Below are positions 36,501-51,500 of a stretch of DNA of 64,000 nt, in pieces. The notes beneath the pieces are model-generated. The model did no database searches. It saw nothing but the letters and a program-made list of their open reading frames with translations, and was not told the DNA's origin. How positions within the stretch are numbered: the stretch's first letter is position 1; every line of letters begins with the position of its first letter. Location: the NCBI GenBank assembly GCA_044349155.1, contig JBIKRQ010000001.1, forward strand, positions 1 through 64,000, written 5' to 3'. A program made the translations under genes and the position numbers. The stretch comes from VGSZ01 sp044349155 (lineage in GTDB: Bacteria > Myxococcota > UBA727 > VGSZ01).

Positions 36501-39500
36501 GACCCGGAGCACCGCGATGCGCGTTCGGTCCTGAGGTTTGGTGGCACCATCGACCTGCTGCCCGGCTTTCTCGTCGCTGGCGAGCGCAGCAGTTTTGTTG
36601 TCACCGTTGTTGCGCGCGACATCGAAGGCTACGAAACGAGCGCCGAGCGCACCGTGGTGTTGGTCGATGATCAGACCCCGCCCCACGTCGTGGTGTATCG
36701 CCCCGGGCTGGCCGCCGCGGTTCACGAGAACGCCCTGCTCGAGGTCAACTTCGATGCACGCGACGACGTGTTTGTTGCCGCTGTTGAAGTGCGCGCCGGT
36801 GACCTGACCGCCGCCTTTGATGACCTGGAGATCGTCGAAACGATCGGCGGCTTTGACCTCGACAGCGTGAGAACTGCCGAAGGCAACGACGTTGTCTTCG
36901 GCCCGTTCACCGTCGATGTGCCGGCACCTGCGAAAGCACCAGACGTCGAGGACTTTGTTGTCGCGATCGTGGCCACCGACGTGAACGGCTTGCGCAGTGC
37001 CCCCGAGTACATTGTGGTGAGCCTGAAGCCCGACACCAGACCAAACCTCTCGCTCGATGTGTCGACCACGGCCGTTGTGGGAACGACACTCCCCGTGCAC
37101 GCCGACGCGTTCGACGACGTCGGTGTTACCCAGGTCGAGCTCACCGTGAATGGGCTGTCGTTTCAGGTGTTGCAGCGTCCGCCGTGGACGTTCCTGGTGC
37201 CGCTCACAGCGGTGGGCACGATCAGCCTCGATGCGACCGCGATGGATTCCGCTGGCCACGTCACCCCGCTCGCTGCACCCGTTGCTGTCGAGGTGAAAGA
37301 AGACACGGCTCCAGCGGTGCGGGTGTCTTCGCCACAGAACCACGACATTCGCGTCGAAGGTCGACCGCTGCTGGTGCAGGTTGCAGCGAACGACGATGTC
37401 GAGGTCGCCGGTGTCAGCCTCAACGTCGTTGGCCTGCCACAACCGCTTCGTTTGGCGAGTGCCGCAGCACCGTGGGTGTTTTCGATTCCGCTGCCGTTTG
37501 GCTCGGCGGGACGGCAACTTTTGCTGACGCCAACTGCAACCGATAGCCACGGCACGTCGACGACAGGCGAGACGATTCAGGTCGACGTTGTGGCCGACCG
37601 CGCAGCGCCCAGCGTCGCGTTCCTCGCACCCGCCGACAACTCGCGCCTCGTTGGTGGTCGGCCTTTTGAAATCGACATCGACGCCGACGACAACGTGGGT
37701 GTGCAGCGCGTCGAGGTCGTGGCTCTGATCGGCGGGACGCCAACGCCACTCCCCAGCATTGCCGCTCCGCCGTGGCGCACCGTGTGGATGGTGCCCACCG
37801 CCGTCGGTCCGGTGGTACTGCGTGCGACGGCGTTCGATGCCTCAAACAACGCGACACCGACGGAAGTCCTTGTGACCGTCGACGACGATACCAAGCCGCT
37901 CGTCTCGCTCGTTGGTCCTGCGAAGGTCACCGCCGGCGTGCCGTTTTCTCTGACCGCAGAACCAAAGGACGACACCGGCATCGCCTACGTTTCGTTCCGC
38001 GCCGCCTATGGCACTGCTGAACCCGTCGAGATTGGTCGGCGCTACCAGCAGCCCCACACGTTGATTCACACCGTGCCGAAGGCACTCATCGGCACCGCGG
38101 TGACCTTCTCGGTGGTGGCGATCGACGACGCACAGCAGCCGGGCGATGCGGCGATTGAGCCATTGGTCGTGCAGGCGGACACGCCCCCGACCGTCGCTGT
38201 CAGGCGCCCCCAGAGGGACACCTTCGTCTTTTCCGGTCGGAGCATGCAGCTCGAGGTGGATGCCTCCGACCTCGAGACCAACGTCGCCGAGGTCAGCTTC
38301 TTCGTGAATGGTCGTCGCGTTGCGACCCGTACCGCGCCAGCGGGGCTGCCGGGGTTGTCCCACACCTACGTCGCGCCCTTCATGGTTCCGGTCGGCGTTG
38401 GCAATCGGCAGTTCAGCATGTGGGCGACGGCGACCGACTCGTCTGGCAATCCTGCGATGTCAGAAGTCGTCACCTTTGGAAGCATCGTCGACACCGTACG
38501 CCCCGATGCTGCGCTCGTGAGCCCAGCGTCCCTCGACGTGCTCACCGCTGGGACACCCACCACGTTGCAGGCCACGGCCCTCGACAACGCGTCAATTCAG
38601 AAGGTCGCCTTCGAAGTCGGTGGCTCGCTTGTGGGCGAAGCGACGGTGCCCGTCGTCAGCGTTGCCGGGCAGCCGCAATATGAGTTCGATTGGCGCGTGC
38701 CGACGCAGCCGGGCCAGCTCGTCGAGGTCGTCGCTGACGCCAGCGATCCGACGGGCAACCACCGCCGCACGGCACCGGTTTCGTTTGAGGTTGGCCTCGC
38801 GCCCGCCACCTCGGTGCCGATGAACTCGGTGTCCGTTGCTGCGATCACCCGCGATGGGTTCGTCGCAGCGTTCAACACGGTTCCGCGACCAACCATCGAG
38901 CTGAAGCGTGTTGGCACCTCGACGACGACATCGCTTGCGTCCATCGCCCTTGGTGACCAAGAGACCGTGCAAGCACTCGCGACCGATGGCCGCCTGCTGG
39001 CTGCCGCTGTTGCTGTTGCAGGCACGACCACCTTGCGCGTGTACGATGTTGGTCTGCCGACGGTGCCCGTGCTGCGCTCGACGCTGGCTTTGAACGAAGC
39101 CGACGTCGCCGGCATGCTCCTCGACGACGGCATCCTCCACATTGCGTCGCCTTCTCGTGGCGTGACGCGTGTGTCGCTGCGTACCCCCAGCGCCCCGCTG
39201 CGGCTCGACACGACCCCGACGGTCGGCAGTGCCCATGCGCTCGCGATTGCCGCCAACCGCTGGCTCCTCGTTGCCAGTGATGGCGGGCTGCGCATCCACG
39301 ATCTGCGTCATCCACGTCTGCTCGAGGTTGCCTTCGTTCCGGTGCCTGGCGGCGCGCGCTCTGTCGCGGTTGATGGCAACCGCGCCTACGTCGGTGGTGC
39401 TGATGTTTCTGGATCGCTGTGCGCGATCGACCTCGCCGATATCAACGTCCCGTACATCGTCAGCATCGGCACGCATCGCCCGCGTCGGGCGGACCACCTG

Positions 39501-42500
39501 TCGAAGGGGTTGGCGTTTGTTGATGTCGAGGGGCAGCTCGTCATCTCGGTCGCCGACGTCATCGATCAAGACGCCCGCGCGGTGAAGGGCCTCGTGAACG
39601 TCGCCACGACGAACAATCCGACGGCGGTCTTGTACCGCGCGAACCAACCGCGATCGCTGACGGAAGCGGCGACGTCGCACGCCCGCCCCGTGGGGATCGC
39701 CAACGGCCGCATTGTCAGTTTCGCTGGCGACAGCCTGCAAACGTTCGTTGTTCCGGCGCTGACCATTGTGGGCACAACGCCAGGCGACACAGCGTTGGCC
39801 GCAACAGACGCGGTGGTCTCGGTCCGCTTCAACACTGCTGTGGTGTCGTCGTCGGTGACCGCGACCTCGTTTGCGGTGCACGCTGGCGATCTCACGGGGC
39901 CAACCGTGCCGGGTGAGGTGCGTGTTGTTGGTGACCTGGTCACCTTCACGCCTGCGTCAACACTCGACGAAGCCGCCGGCTACACCGTCGTGCTCAAGGG
40001 CGGTGCGAGCGGCATCTCAGGTGAGCAGACGCACCTCCTCGCCGACCACAGCTTCCGTTTCCAGACCGCCACGTCGTCATCAGACGCCCCGACCATCGCA
40101 CTCGTCAGCCCAGCGGCAGGCACGGTGCTTGGCGGGACCGAAGTCATGATCGCCGGCGCTGGCTTTCAACCGGGGGCCACCGTCGCGTTTGGCGTCGAAG
40201 CGTCGCCGGCTGTTCGCTTTGTGTCGCCTGGCGAGCTGCGCGCTGTGACGCCGCCCGGGCCGAGCGGCCCCGTCGCGATCACCGTCGTGAATCCCGACCA
40301 ACAAGAAGACTCCGTTTTGGCAGGGTGGCTCTACCTCGACGGCGTTTCGGTCGGCGGGGTCGCGCCCAGCAGCGGGCACCTCGCAGGCGGCGATGATGTT
40401 GAGCTGACCGGCAGTGGCTTTGCTCCAGGCATGGCGGTGTGGTTCGACGACCAGCAGGCCTCAAACGTGCGCGTCGAATCAAGCGGCCGCGCGCTGGTCA
40501 CCACGCCCCCGCACGCGTTTGGCCCGGCAGACATCGTCGTCGTGGTGGAGGGTGAGCAAGCGGTGCAGCCTGCTGGCTTCTTCTACTCAGACCTCAGCGT
40601 GAGCGCCCGCGTCTCGCGCTACGAGCCGGCGATCGATGGCTCGGTCCGCCCTGTCAACAAGCTGCCAGGGCGGTCCCTCGCGCTGACTGCTGGCCCCGCC
40701 GACGACGTCGTCGTGCTGGGAGCGGCTGCCATCAACACCGCCGCAGCAAACATCGCAACGTTGTTGTCGACGAGCCGCGCCGGCGCGGTCAACATCGTCG
40801 ACCCCGCCGGTCCGGTCATCGTCGGCGGCATCGATCTGCCGTTGCCATATGCGCCAACATCGATCGCAGTCTCGCGCGACGGCAGTACGGCGTGGGTGCT
40901 CGCAACGGGGGCCACCCTCGTCGATCTCGAGCTTGCTGGAGAAGGTCGCACGGCGCTGTTTGTGTTCGATCTCACCATGCCCACTGCGCCACAACTGGCG
41001 ACGTCGTTGCAGGTGAGCCGCACTGGCACTGGCGCGGGCACGCTTGCGCTGATCGACGACGTGCTCTTTGCGGCACTCGGCTCTGACGGCGTCGGCGTGT
41101 TCAGCACCGCTGTGCCCACGTCACCGACGTATCTTGGTGCTGTGCAAGGCTTCGTGGTCGCGGGGCGCTCCCGTGATCTTGTGGTCGACCACGTTGCTGC
41201 CGACGGTCCGCGCTTGCTTGCGGCGGACGCGCTCGCCGCCGTGTCGGTGGTGCTCGACACGACGCGCGCCGGCCTGCCTGTCCTGCGCGCCACCGGTGCG
41301 TCGTTCACTGCTGCAGCCTCGCGCGCAGACTTCATCTGGCGGGTTGTGCCCGCGGGACGCGACGCCACGCTCCTGCAGCGCCTCGCTGGCCAGCCAACAT
41401 GGGCTGTGCAGGACACGCGCGGAGCGGCAATCGCAGGCACGCGTGCGAGTCACGCGAATCTGCTGGCGTCGACGAGTGCTGTGGCGTCGTCTGGTGAAGG
41501 AGGCGGAGCTCTCGAGCTCTTTGGCGCGCCAGATGCTGCCATGAAGCACATCGACGCCGTGTCGCTGTATCCGGCAGCGATGTTGACCGGCGTCCAGATT
41601 GCTGGCGGTCGCGCCGTCGTTGCCGTGCAGTCGTCGGTCACAGCCAATGAGCGCGAGTTGAGCAACGACGCACTCGTGATCGTCGACTTGCCCTTCCCGC
41701 TCGTGGTGGCCACAAGCCCCGCCGCGAACGCAACTTCGGTGTCGCCGGCGACATCGATCGACCTCACGTTCTCGCGCGACATCGACAACGTTGTTGCGAC
41801 CCTGGTCGCACGCGATGGTTCTACCGATGGCCAGGCCGTCGATGTGTCGGTCTCGACCAGCGGCAAAGTCGTCCACCTGCAGCCACTGCAGTCGCTCGCG
41901 ACCTCAACGAACTACGAGGTCAAGCTCACGTCGGCCATGTGCTGTGCGCGCGCGACATTGCCGGCTCCGTTCACGTTCCGCTTCACGACTGGCACTGTGG
42001 CGACGTCGAGCGAGCCGGTGATCGCGGCGCTCGCGCCACGCACGGGCAGCGTCGATGGCGGTGCTGCCGTCACCATCACGGGTCTTGGCTTCGAAGTCGG
42101 CGCCGTCGTCACCGTCGGTGGCGAGGTCGCGACCGTCGAGCATGTTGATGCCACGCAGATGCGCTTTGTGACTCCGCGCGGTGTTGCTGGGGCCGCAACT
42201 GTTGTTGTGACCAACCCGTCGGGGGCGCAGGCGACGCGAGTTGGCGGCCATATCTACCTCGACAACCTCGCGATCGACGCCCTCGAGCCCGCTCGTGGCT
42301 CTGTTGAAGGTGGCACCGAAGTGCTCGTGCGTGGGCGTGGTTTCGCGCTTGATAGCGACGTGACGGTGCATTTTGGTGCAACGCCGGCGCGCACGGTGCG
42401 AGTGCTCGGGCCGACCCTGCTGCGGGTCGTCACACCCGGCGGCACGCTCGGCTCTGTCGACGTCACGGTCGACAGTGGCGGCCAACGCGCCATTGCTGCC

Positions 42501-45500
42501 GCGGCCTTCACGTACGACGCACCCACCGCCAACAGTGTCGAAGTCGGTGGCGTCGTGAGCGACATGGCGCTGGTGGGAGACTACCTCGTCGTTGCCGCGG
42601 GCACCGAAGGTCTCAAGGTGCTCGACACGACGGGGCGCTATCGCTTTGGGCCATTGGCAGGCACGTTGATTCCCCCCGAGCGACGCAGCCGTCTCGTCGA
42701 CGAGAACGGCGATCGCATCGACGACCGCGTTGTCGGGACGTGGTCAAGTGCTTCGCATGCAGTGCGACGTCTCGCGCGTGCGCCGGGGCATGGTGGCGAT
42801 CGCCTGCTCGTCGGTGCGACCGCTGACTCGCTCGTGCGCGTGTTCGAACTCGATCTGAGTGCACCCGAAGCGCCGGCGCTGCAGCACGAAGAACTGGTCA
42901 CCGGTGCGAAGGTGCTCGGAGACATCGACCTCGACGGCGAGCGCCTGCTCGTGGCGACGGATGTCGGCGTCGTTTCCTACGATGTCAGCGGCGCACCATT
43001 TGAAGTGGCACGCACAGCGACCTCGACGACGGCGCTGGCCGTGACCGGTGGCGTCGGCGCTTTCGGCAACAGCGCCGGCGCGACGCTGTTTGACGGGCAC
43101 GCACCAGTCCCCAACGGCGGAACAGCATTTGCCGTCAACACGCGTGCGCTCGACGTTGCCGCAGACGGCTCGGTGGTCGCAGCGACCCCAACCGGCGTCG
43201 CCGTCTTCGGCTTCGGCATGCCCCTGACGTCGTCGTTGTTCGCGACCGGCGCGTACGACATCGACCTCGTCAACGGGATCGCGCACGTGGCGAGCGGTTC
43301 CGATGGCGTTCGCGTGTTTGCCGTCGATCGCGGCAGGCTTGAGTCGCTCTATGCGATCGCCCCAGCGTCGAGCGGATCGGTTGAGGTCGTTGCCACCGAC
43401 GGCCACCAGATTGCTTCGGCGCGTCGTGCCGACGGGCGCTGGTTCATCGACTGGACCCTGCACGGCGACCTCATGCTCACCAGCAGCAGCATCGCTCCCG
43501 ATGCGGTGCTCGAGCACGACCCCAGTCCCATCACCCTGTCGTTCTCGCGCCCCCTCGACGCCTCGACCGTGCCGTTGTCGACGACGTTGACCATCGGCAA
43601 CGAGCGCATTTCCATCGCTGTCGCCGGTGGCAGCCTCGCTGCACCGGTGAGCACGCTCAGCATCGTCGCCGGCACGTTGCCATCCGGCGGTGTTGGTGAG
43701 CTTCGCATCGCGGGCTTGCGCTCCGTCGACGGTCGCACGCTCCGCCACGACATCGTCATCCCGGTGACCACGGCGCGCAGGGCAGGCGTGGCTCCCGTCC
43801 TCTCCACCGTCTCGCCCCGCCTGATTTCCACGAAAGGCGACACCGTCGTCGTCTTGTCAGGTCAGGCATTCGATGAGCCCGTCGTCACCATCGGCGGCTT
43901 CGAAGCAACAGTTGTGTCGTCGGAAGCGCGCGAGATCGTTGTGCAAGCGCCCGAGGGACCGCGTGGGCTCGCCGATGTTCAGGTGACAAATGCCAGCGGC
44001 CTGCACGACGAGCTTGTTGGTGGCTGCGTCTACGTCGAGCCAATCGCCGTCGACAGCGCAACGCCGCGGTTCCTGAATCCCCTCGGCGGTACGTTGGTGA
44101 CCATCCGCGGCCATGGCTTCATGCGCGCGGGCCTTGAAGCTCCGACTGGGCCGACTGTGTTCTTCCGCGGCGTCCCTGCGGTGCAGGTGATCACGCGCTC
44201 CGACACGCTGCTGCAAGCTGTCGCTCCCGCAGGGACGTTCGGTCCTGTTCCCGTCGTGGTTCGCGACGCGGCTTCGAAGCGAGCCGAGGGCCCCGTGCTT
44301 GGCTACGGCCTGACCAGCACCCACAGCGAGCGCGTCAGCGGCACGACGGTGTCGTCGATCGATATCGACGAGAGTCAGCCTGGCTACGCCTTCGCCGCAG
44401 GCGGTGCGAGCAACGGTGGCAACCGCACACCACGCCCGTTCGTTGGTCCGCTCATGGGGGCAGGCACCATCCCGACGACGACGAGCGCCATTGGCTTTGA
44501 CATCAGTGGCAGCAACGGCCCGAAGACAGCCCTCGCGGCATTCAGCGCGCTGTCGGACAATCCGGCGGAAGAAAACCTGCTCGCTGACCTCGTCATCGCG
44601 GTGCTGAGCTTCCGCACGCCAAGAACCGTGGCGTTGCCTGATGTCGACCTCATGCCTGACAGCCACGACACGCTCGTCACCGGCGACCGCGTCCTGGTGG
44701 CGAATGGTGAAGCTGGGCTGGTGAGCCTGGCGATGACCGGCGAGGGCACCACGGCGTCGTTCTTCCGAGAGAGCTCGACGCAAGCACAGCTCGCCCGACG
44801 CGTGGCGCTCCGTGGGCACACGGCACTGGTGACGGGCATCGAGATGGGCGTCGACCCACCACCTGACGACCAGGACGGCTGCAACGGAACGAAGCCTGCA
44901 AAGAATCAGGACGGGACTGTTCAGATCGTCGATCTGCGCCAAGCCAACGACCCGGTCACCGTTGGTGCGCTCGCTGGCGGTAACGCCATCGACGTCGCCG
45001 TGGCCCGCGCAGGCCATGCCGCAGTCTTGTCATCGTCGCTGAAGGGGGTGCTGTACTGCCCACCGAGTGCGGCGCAGATCGCCTCGGGCAACCCGCTGCC
45101 ACAACCGCCAGAGTGGTCGCTCGACGTGCTCCCCGGTCACAACACCTGGAACCAGTCGTGGGCACGCATCGATGTGCTCGGCGCTGTGTCAACAAACGCC
45201 GTGCTCAAGGCGCAACTGTCGCTGACCGAAGACGCCGCAGACGTGGTGTGGATCACCGATCGCGTGCTTGCTGTCGCCGTCGAAAGCGGCGTTCGCTTCT
45301 ACGACGTTGGCGCGCGACTCACACAGGTCGCCTTCGTGCCCTTCGACGAAACGCTGATGGCCGTACCCGGCAAACCAAACGCGCTCGAACTCGTTGGCGA
45401 CGTCCTGTTTGTCGCCTCGCGCGGTGGCGGCGTGGTCTTGATCGACGTGCGCAAGCCGACCGTTCCTGACGTGCTCTCGGCGGGCAACACGGAAAACGCC

Positions 45501-48500
45501 ATCGACGTCGATGTGTTTGGCGACCGAGCCTACGTCGCTGGTGGGGCCTCGCTCGTTGAACTCGCAATGCCGTTCATGCTCGCCACCGGGAGCGCGCCGG
45601 CGCGCGACGAACGCGTTGCGCCCACGGCGGCACCGCTGCGCGTGTATCTCAACCGGCCCGTTGCGGGCTTCGCGCCGTCGACGGTGGTGCTCACAGGACC
45701 TGCAGGGCGCGTTGAAATCGATGTCACCACCGAGCGCGACAATGCGCGCGAGCGCCACGCCGTGGTGGCAACGCCCAGAGCGCCGCTTGCCCCAGAGACC
45801 AGCTACGAACTCACAGTCGGCACCACGTTGACCGATACCCAGGGTGGGCGCCTGCTTCTCCCCTGGACGACGTCGTTCACGACCGGCCCTGCGGGCACGT
45901 TGCAGCCCTCGATCGACGAGGTCAGGCCGCTGTTTGCGAGCGCTGGCGACGTCGTGACCGTGTCAGGCACCAACTTGACCGGCGTCAAGCACGTTCGCAT
46001 CGGCGGTGTTGCTGCGTCGTTCGATATCGTCGACGGCGCGCTTGCGGTTGTTGTGCCGCAGCTTGCTGCCGGCTCCCACGATGTCGAAGTCGTCGACGCC
46101 GGTGGCCCGACCGCTACCGAACCCCAGGGCCTGTTGGTGCTGGCGCCACTTGAGCCGGCCACCGTTTCTCCTGCGCATGGCCCGCTCGCTGGTGGCACCA
46201 GGGTGACACTCACGTTCCCGCGCGCGAGTCTCGCACCGGGGAGTTCGATCACGATCGGGGACGTTGCTGGCGTCGCCGTCGATGTCGACACGTTGATGGT
46301 GGTGACGTTCGCGACGCCGCAGAGAGACCTCGCAGGGCTTGTCCGCGTCGCTGTCACGCGGCCGGGCGAAGCGCCCGTCGTCGTGGGCTCCTTTGCGTAC
46401 GAGACGCCCGAACAGCTGAGCATCGACCTCCCTGGCTACCCAGATCGCGTGGCCAGCGACATCGCGTTGCGCGCAACGCGGCTGTTCGTCGCCTCGGATG
46501 CGAGCGGCTACTTCGGCGCCGACATCATGGATATCTCGCTGCCGGAGCGCCCGCTGCGTCGCGGCTCACTTGTGACGACGGCACCCGTGCACGGCCTCGA
46601 CGTGCGCGACGACCTGTTGGCCCTTGCTGTTGACGAGCGCGGCGTCCAACTGGTCGACGTGTTCGACGAAAACGCCCCATTTGTTGTGCGGGAGGTGCCG
46701 GTCTTTGGTCGCGCCACCGACGTGCGTTTCCGCGAACAATCGCTGTGGGTCACCACCAGCGTCGACGGCGCTGCTGGCGGGTTCTTGCAGGAGGTCTCGC
46801 TGACCTCACAGCCAACCACATTGCGCGCGATCGAATTTGACGAGGACGTTCTCGCTGTCGATGAAGGACTCGACGGCCTCGCGGTCCTCACGTCTGACAT
46901 CACCGCAACGGGTGCTGATGGGCTGACGCTTCGTCTGTTGGATGCAAACGGTGCGACGACGAACTCGATCGCCGTCGACGCAGGCGTCGCGAGTGTGGCG
47001 GACCGCGTCCGCAGCCGTCTGCTGCTGCTGCCGGGGCGCGCCTACGTCACGATTGGCAACCAGGTGCAGGTCTACTCGACCAGCCCATTGACGCTGCTCG
47101 AGACCAAGGTGGTCGGCGTGCGCACCGCTGGCCTCACGCGACAGGGAGCGCTCGTCTACGTCGCCTCGGCAGCAGAGGCGACACTCACCGCCCTCGAGGT
47201 CTCGCGCTTCCAGGTGTTCAACGTCGCGCCACGTGGGCTTGCACAGGCAAGCACCGCTGTGAGTGCCGAGGTAAGCCAACCCATCAGCGCACGGAGCCTG
47301 TCGCCCACATCGATGCCGGTGACGAGCGCGTTTGGTGCCGTCGATGGAACGCACGAGGTCACGTTCGACGTGCGCGGCGCCGTCGCCACCTTCACACCGC
47401 AAGGTCTGCTGCCGGCGCGTGTGACGGCGTCACTCACGACCGACCTGCGCTCGTTCAGCGCGGAACCGCTCGCAACGCCTGTCTCGTGGTCGTTCACCAC
47501 GGTCGACGGCGACCAACCAACGATCACGTCGGTGACACCGCACACCGTGTCGATCGATGCGCCGTTTCTCCTCGCGATTGACGGCAGCGGCTTCAACGAA
47601 GCGTCGCGCGTGTTCATCGGCGACCAGGAGTGGCCGGCCACGCTCGTTGGCGACGGGCACCTCGAGGTCGACCTCGAAGGACTCGGCAACGAAGGCCTGT
47701 ACGCTGTCGAGGTGGTCGATGCCTCGGGGCTTCGCGCTCGGCGCGACGCTGCGATCCGCGTCGACGACAACCTCACGCTGATTGCGTTGTCGCCCACCAG
47801 CGGTCCGCTGATGGGTACAAACACCGTCACGCTGACGGGCCGTGGCTTCCGACCTGGTATGGCCGTGGTGTTCGGCGCGACGGCTTCCTTCCTGGTGAGC
47901 GTCGATTCGAGCCGCAGCGCGCGCGCCATCGTCCCGCCGGGCACAAGCGGCCTCGTCGACGTCACCGTGCAGGTCACGCAGGAGCAGGCGCAGTTGCCGG
48001 CGGCCTACCGCTACGGGTCTGGTGCGGTTGCCACGGTCACGTCTCCACCGCTTGCTGACGTTGCGCTTCACGGCACCGACATCTGGACTGCAGCGGGCGG
48101 TGCGCTCACCCGCGAAGGCGTCACGATTGGTCAGCCGCGCGGCATGATCGTCGGTTGGGATGCGTCGGAACCAAACGCACTTCGTCAGTACCAGGGCGTC
48201 ATCGACGTTGGCGGTAGCGGTGTCGAGCACCTCGTCGTCGTCGACGACCTCCTCTACGCAGCTGCGGGGACCGCCGGTGTTCAGCTGGTCGACATCAGTG
48301 TGACCGACCGCGCTGCTGTCGTGGCGACGGCTGCTGGCGACGGTGCTGTGCACGACGTCGTGGTTCGCGATGACATCGTTCTCGCTGCTGACGACGCTGG
48401 CATCAGCCAGTTGCTGCGAACGCCCGCAGGGCTTGTTGCGCTTGGTCGTGTCAGCATTGCTGGCGGTGTTCGTCGCCTCGCGGTTGCGCGCAATCTTGTT

Positions 48501-51500
48501 GTGGCGTCGGCAGCCGATGGAACGCTGCTCGTCGTCGACGCCCGTCGTGGCGATCTTCGCGTGCTTGGGCGCCTCCCGCTCGGCAGCGCCGCCACCGACA
48601 TCGAGGTTGATGGCAACCGGGCGTTCGTGGCACTCGGTGCACAAGGCATGGTGCAGATCGTCGATCTCACCGAGCCCACCGCACCAGCGCCCATCGGCAC
48701 CGTCGTGTTGCAGGGTGACGCCGAGGCCTGGGACGTCGACGTCACGATGGACACGATCCTCGTCGCCGCGGGCGCAGGTGCCATCCAGCGCTTCAGTGTG
48801 CCCGTTGGGGCGCAGCCGGCGTGGGTCGAAACGTTGTCGCTCAACGACGACGTCCGCAGCTTCGAACGTCGCGGACAACGTTTGTTCGCAGCAACGGTCT
48901 ACCCGCTGCGCGCCGGCGAGCGGCTCGCCGCTGGAACGCCGTTGACGGTGAGCGACAAACTCAGCGGTGCCGTCGTCACCGTCAGCACCGAACATCTCGA
49001 AGTGCTCGAACTCAACCCCACCACCATCGACCCCATTGCTCCGAATGCGGCGTTGACGGTCGCGCTCGGAGAGCAGCTCAGTCCCTCGTCGCGTGCTGGC
49101 ATCAGTCTGCACACCGACGCTGGCGCGCTTGAGCCGCTGCGAACCCAACGCGTCGATGCGACGCGCATCCTTGTCGACGTGTCGACGGGCTCGACACTTC
49201 CAGCAGGGCAGGCCGTGCAACTCACCCTTGCTGGTCTCAAAGGTTTGTCGACGTCGACACAGCCGGTCACCCAGCGGGCCACGTGGCAGACTGGTACGCG
49301 TCCCAACGAGAGCGCGCCCGCCATCACCGAGGTCTCCCCCGCGGTCGCCCCGCTCGCCGGCGCACCGTTGCACATTCGTGGCGCAGCGTTGCCCGCAGAC
49401 GCCACGGTGACAATTGGTGGCGCCGTAGCCGTCGCGATGTCGTCGTCGAGAGCTGACGACCTGGTGGTGCTTGCACCGGCTGGTGTTGAAGGCGCCGCGA
49501 CGGTCGAGGTGACCACGCCCGGTGGTCTCGTCGCGCGCCGCTGGGGCGGCGTGCGTTACCTGCGTTCACCCACCATCACGACGGTGCAGCCGACGTCGCA
49601 GCCGTTCAACAGCCGCGGCGCGGTCGTGGTGAAAGGCACGGGCTTGTCGAGTGCTTCGGTCGTGCGCTTTGGCGCAGTGCCGGCGCGCACCACGTCGCAG
49701 CAGGCTGATGGCTCGTTGCTGGTCACCATCCCTGACGACGTCATCGGTGATGTGAGCGTGACGGTTGCGAACCCTGGCGATGTTGCCATCGCAACCGCCG
49801 CAACCGCGTTCACGTTTACGCTCACGTCGCACAGCACGATCCCGGTGGATGGTCAGCGCGTGGCCGCCCGTGGCCGCCGTCTTGCCATCGCAGACGCCAC
49901 CCGCGTTCATCTCTACGACACGACTGTTCCAACAGCAGTGCGCGAACTCGCAACCGTGACGTTGGGCGCATCGGCGCTCGACCTTGAGCTCGACGACGAC
50001 TCGATCGTCGCAGTCACGTCGTCTGCGCTCTACCGCTGGTCCCTTGCGCGTTGCACACCATCGTCGTGCATACTCGGTGCACCAGAAGTCACGACGTACG
50101 TTGGTGGCAATCACGTGGCCGTCGGCACCGCAGACGATCGCCTCGTGATGGCCGTTACCGATGGAGATGAGGCGACCCTCTTTGCCTCGATCGATGGTGT
50201 CTTCGACGTCGTCGCCAGCACCGTGCTCGAAGCGCCGATCGCCGAACTCGCCGTCACCACCGCTGGCATCGTGGCGTTGACCGACGCAACGCCGGCTTCG
50301 TTGTTGCTCCTCGATAGCACCAATGGCTTGCTCGACGTGATCGAACGCCGTGAACTCACCGGTGATGCCGTCGCGCTCAGCACGTTTGGCACCCAGGTGG
50401 CCGCGCTCACGACGACGGGCTTCGTCGTGGTCGATGTCGACGGCGCCATTGCTCCTGTGAGTGCTGGTACCGCAGTGGGCGGATCGATTGCGTTGCACGG
50501 ACCAGTGCTGGCGATCGCTGGCGCCAACACCAGCCTGTTCGACGTCACGACCTCCACGGCGCGGCATTTGTCATTCACACCGACCTGGTCGCGCGGTGTT
50601 GCCTTCAGCAACGGCACCCTCGTGGCGCTGAGCAGCACCGCTGCTGTCCTGGCGCTGCCGTACGCCGTCCCCGCGTCTTCGACACCGTTGCCTGGTGGCG
50701 CGCTCGTCGTTGGTGAGCCCGTGACCATTGCACTCGGTACCGAGGCACCTGTCACCACCGTGTTGGGCGGCTTCGTCAACCTCGGTGTGGCACAGCACCA
50801 ACTCACCACGGCGTCGTCGTTCGGCGCTGTCGCCAATGTACCCGTGGTCGGATCGTTCGCGGCATCGGTGCAGTTCGGGGCCTGGCCAGTCAACAACAGT
50901 GCCTTCGGCAGCCCCTGGCGCTTTGGCTGGCACGCCGTCGACGGTGTGCCGCACACGCTGACGTCGGTCACTCCCGATCATGGTCCGCAGGCTGGCGGCA
51001 CCGTCGTCGCACTCAGCGGGCAGGGGATCGGCACGGCCACGCGGCTCGAGGTCGGCGGCGACGTCGTCGCCTTCACGCCCACCCTCGAAGGCATCGAGTT
51101 CGTCACGCCGGCAGCGCGCGCCGCGGGCCCGGTTGACATCGTCGTCACGACGCCGACCGGCACGCTTCGCGCCGATGCCGCGTTTGCGTACATCGCGCCG
51201 CTCACGCTCTCCACCATCACGCCCGCTGTCGTCGACAACCTCGGTGGGTCGGTGGAACTGCGCGGCAGCGGCTTCACCCGCGGTGCCAGGGTCACCATCG
51301 ACAATGTTGCTGTCGCCGCTACCTTCGTGTCGTCGACCGCACTGCAGGTTGCAGTGCCTGCCGGGCCGAACGCAGCGCTCGCCGTGACGGTGACGCAACC
51401 GGGCGTCGCCAGTGTCACACGCAGCGATCTGCTGCAGCGCGACGACCGCCACGGTCCTGTCGTCGTCAACCTCCTGCCTGCCGACCGGCCCGTGTCGCCG

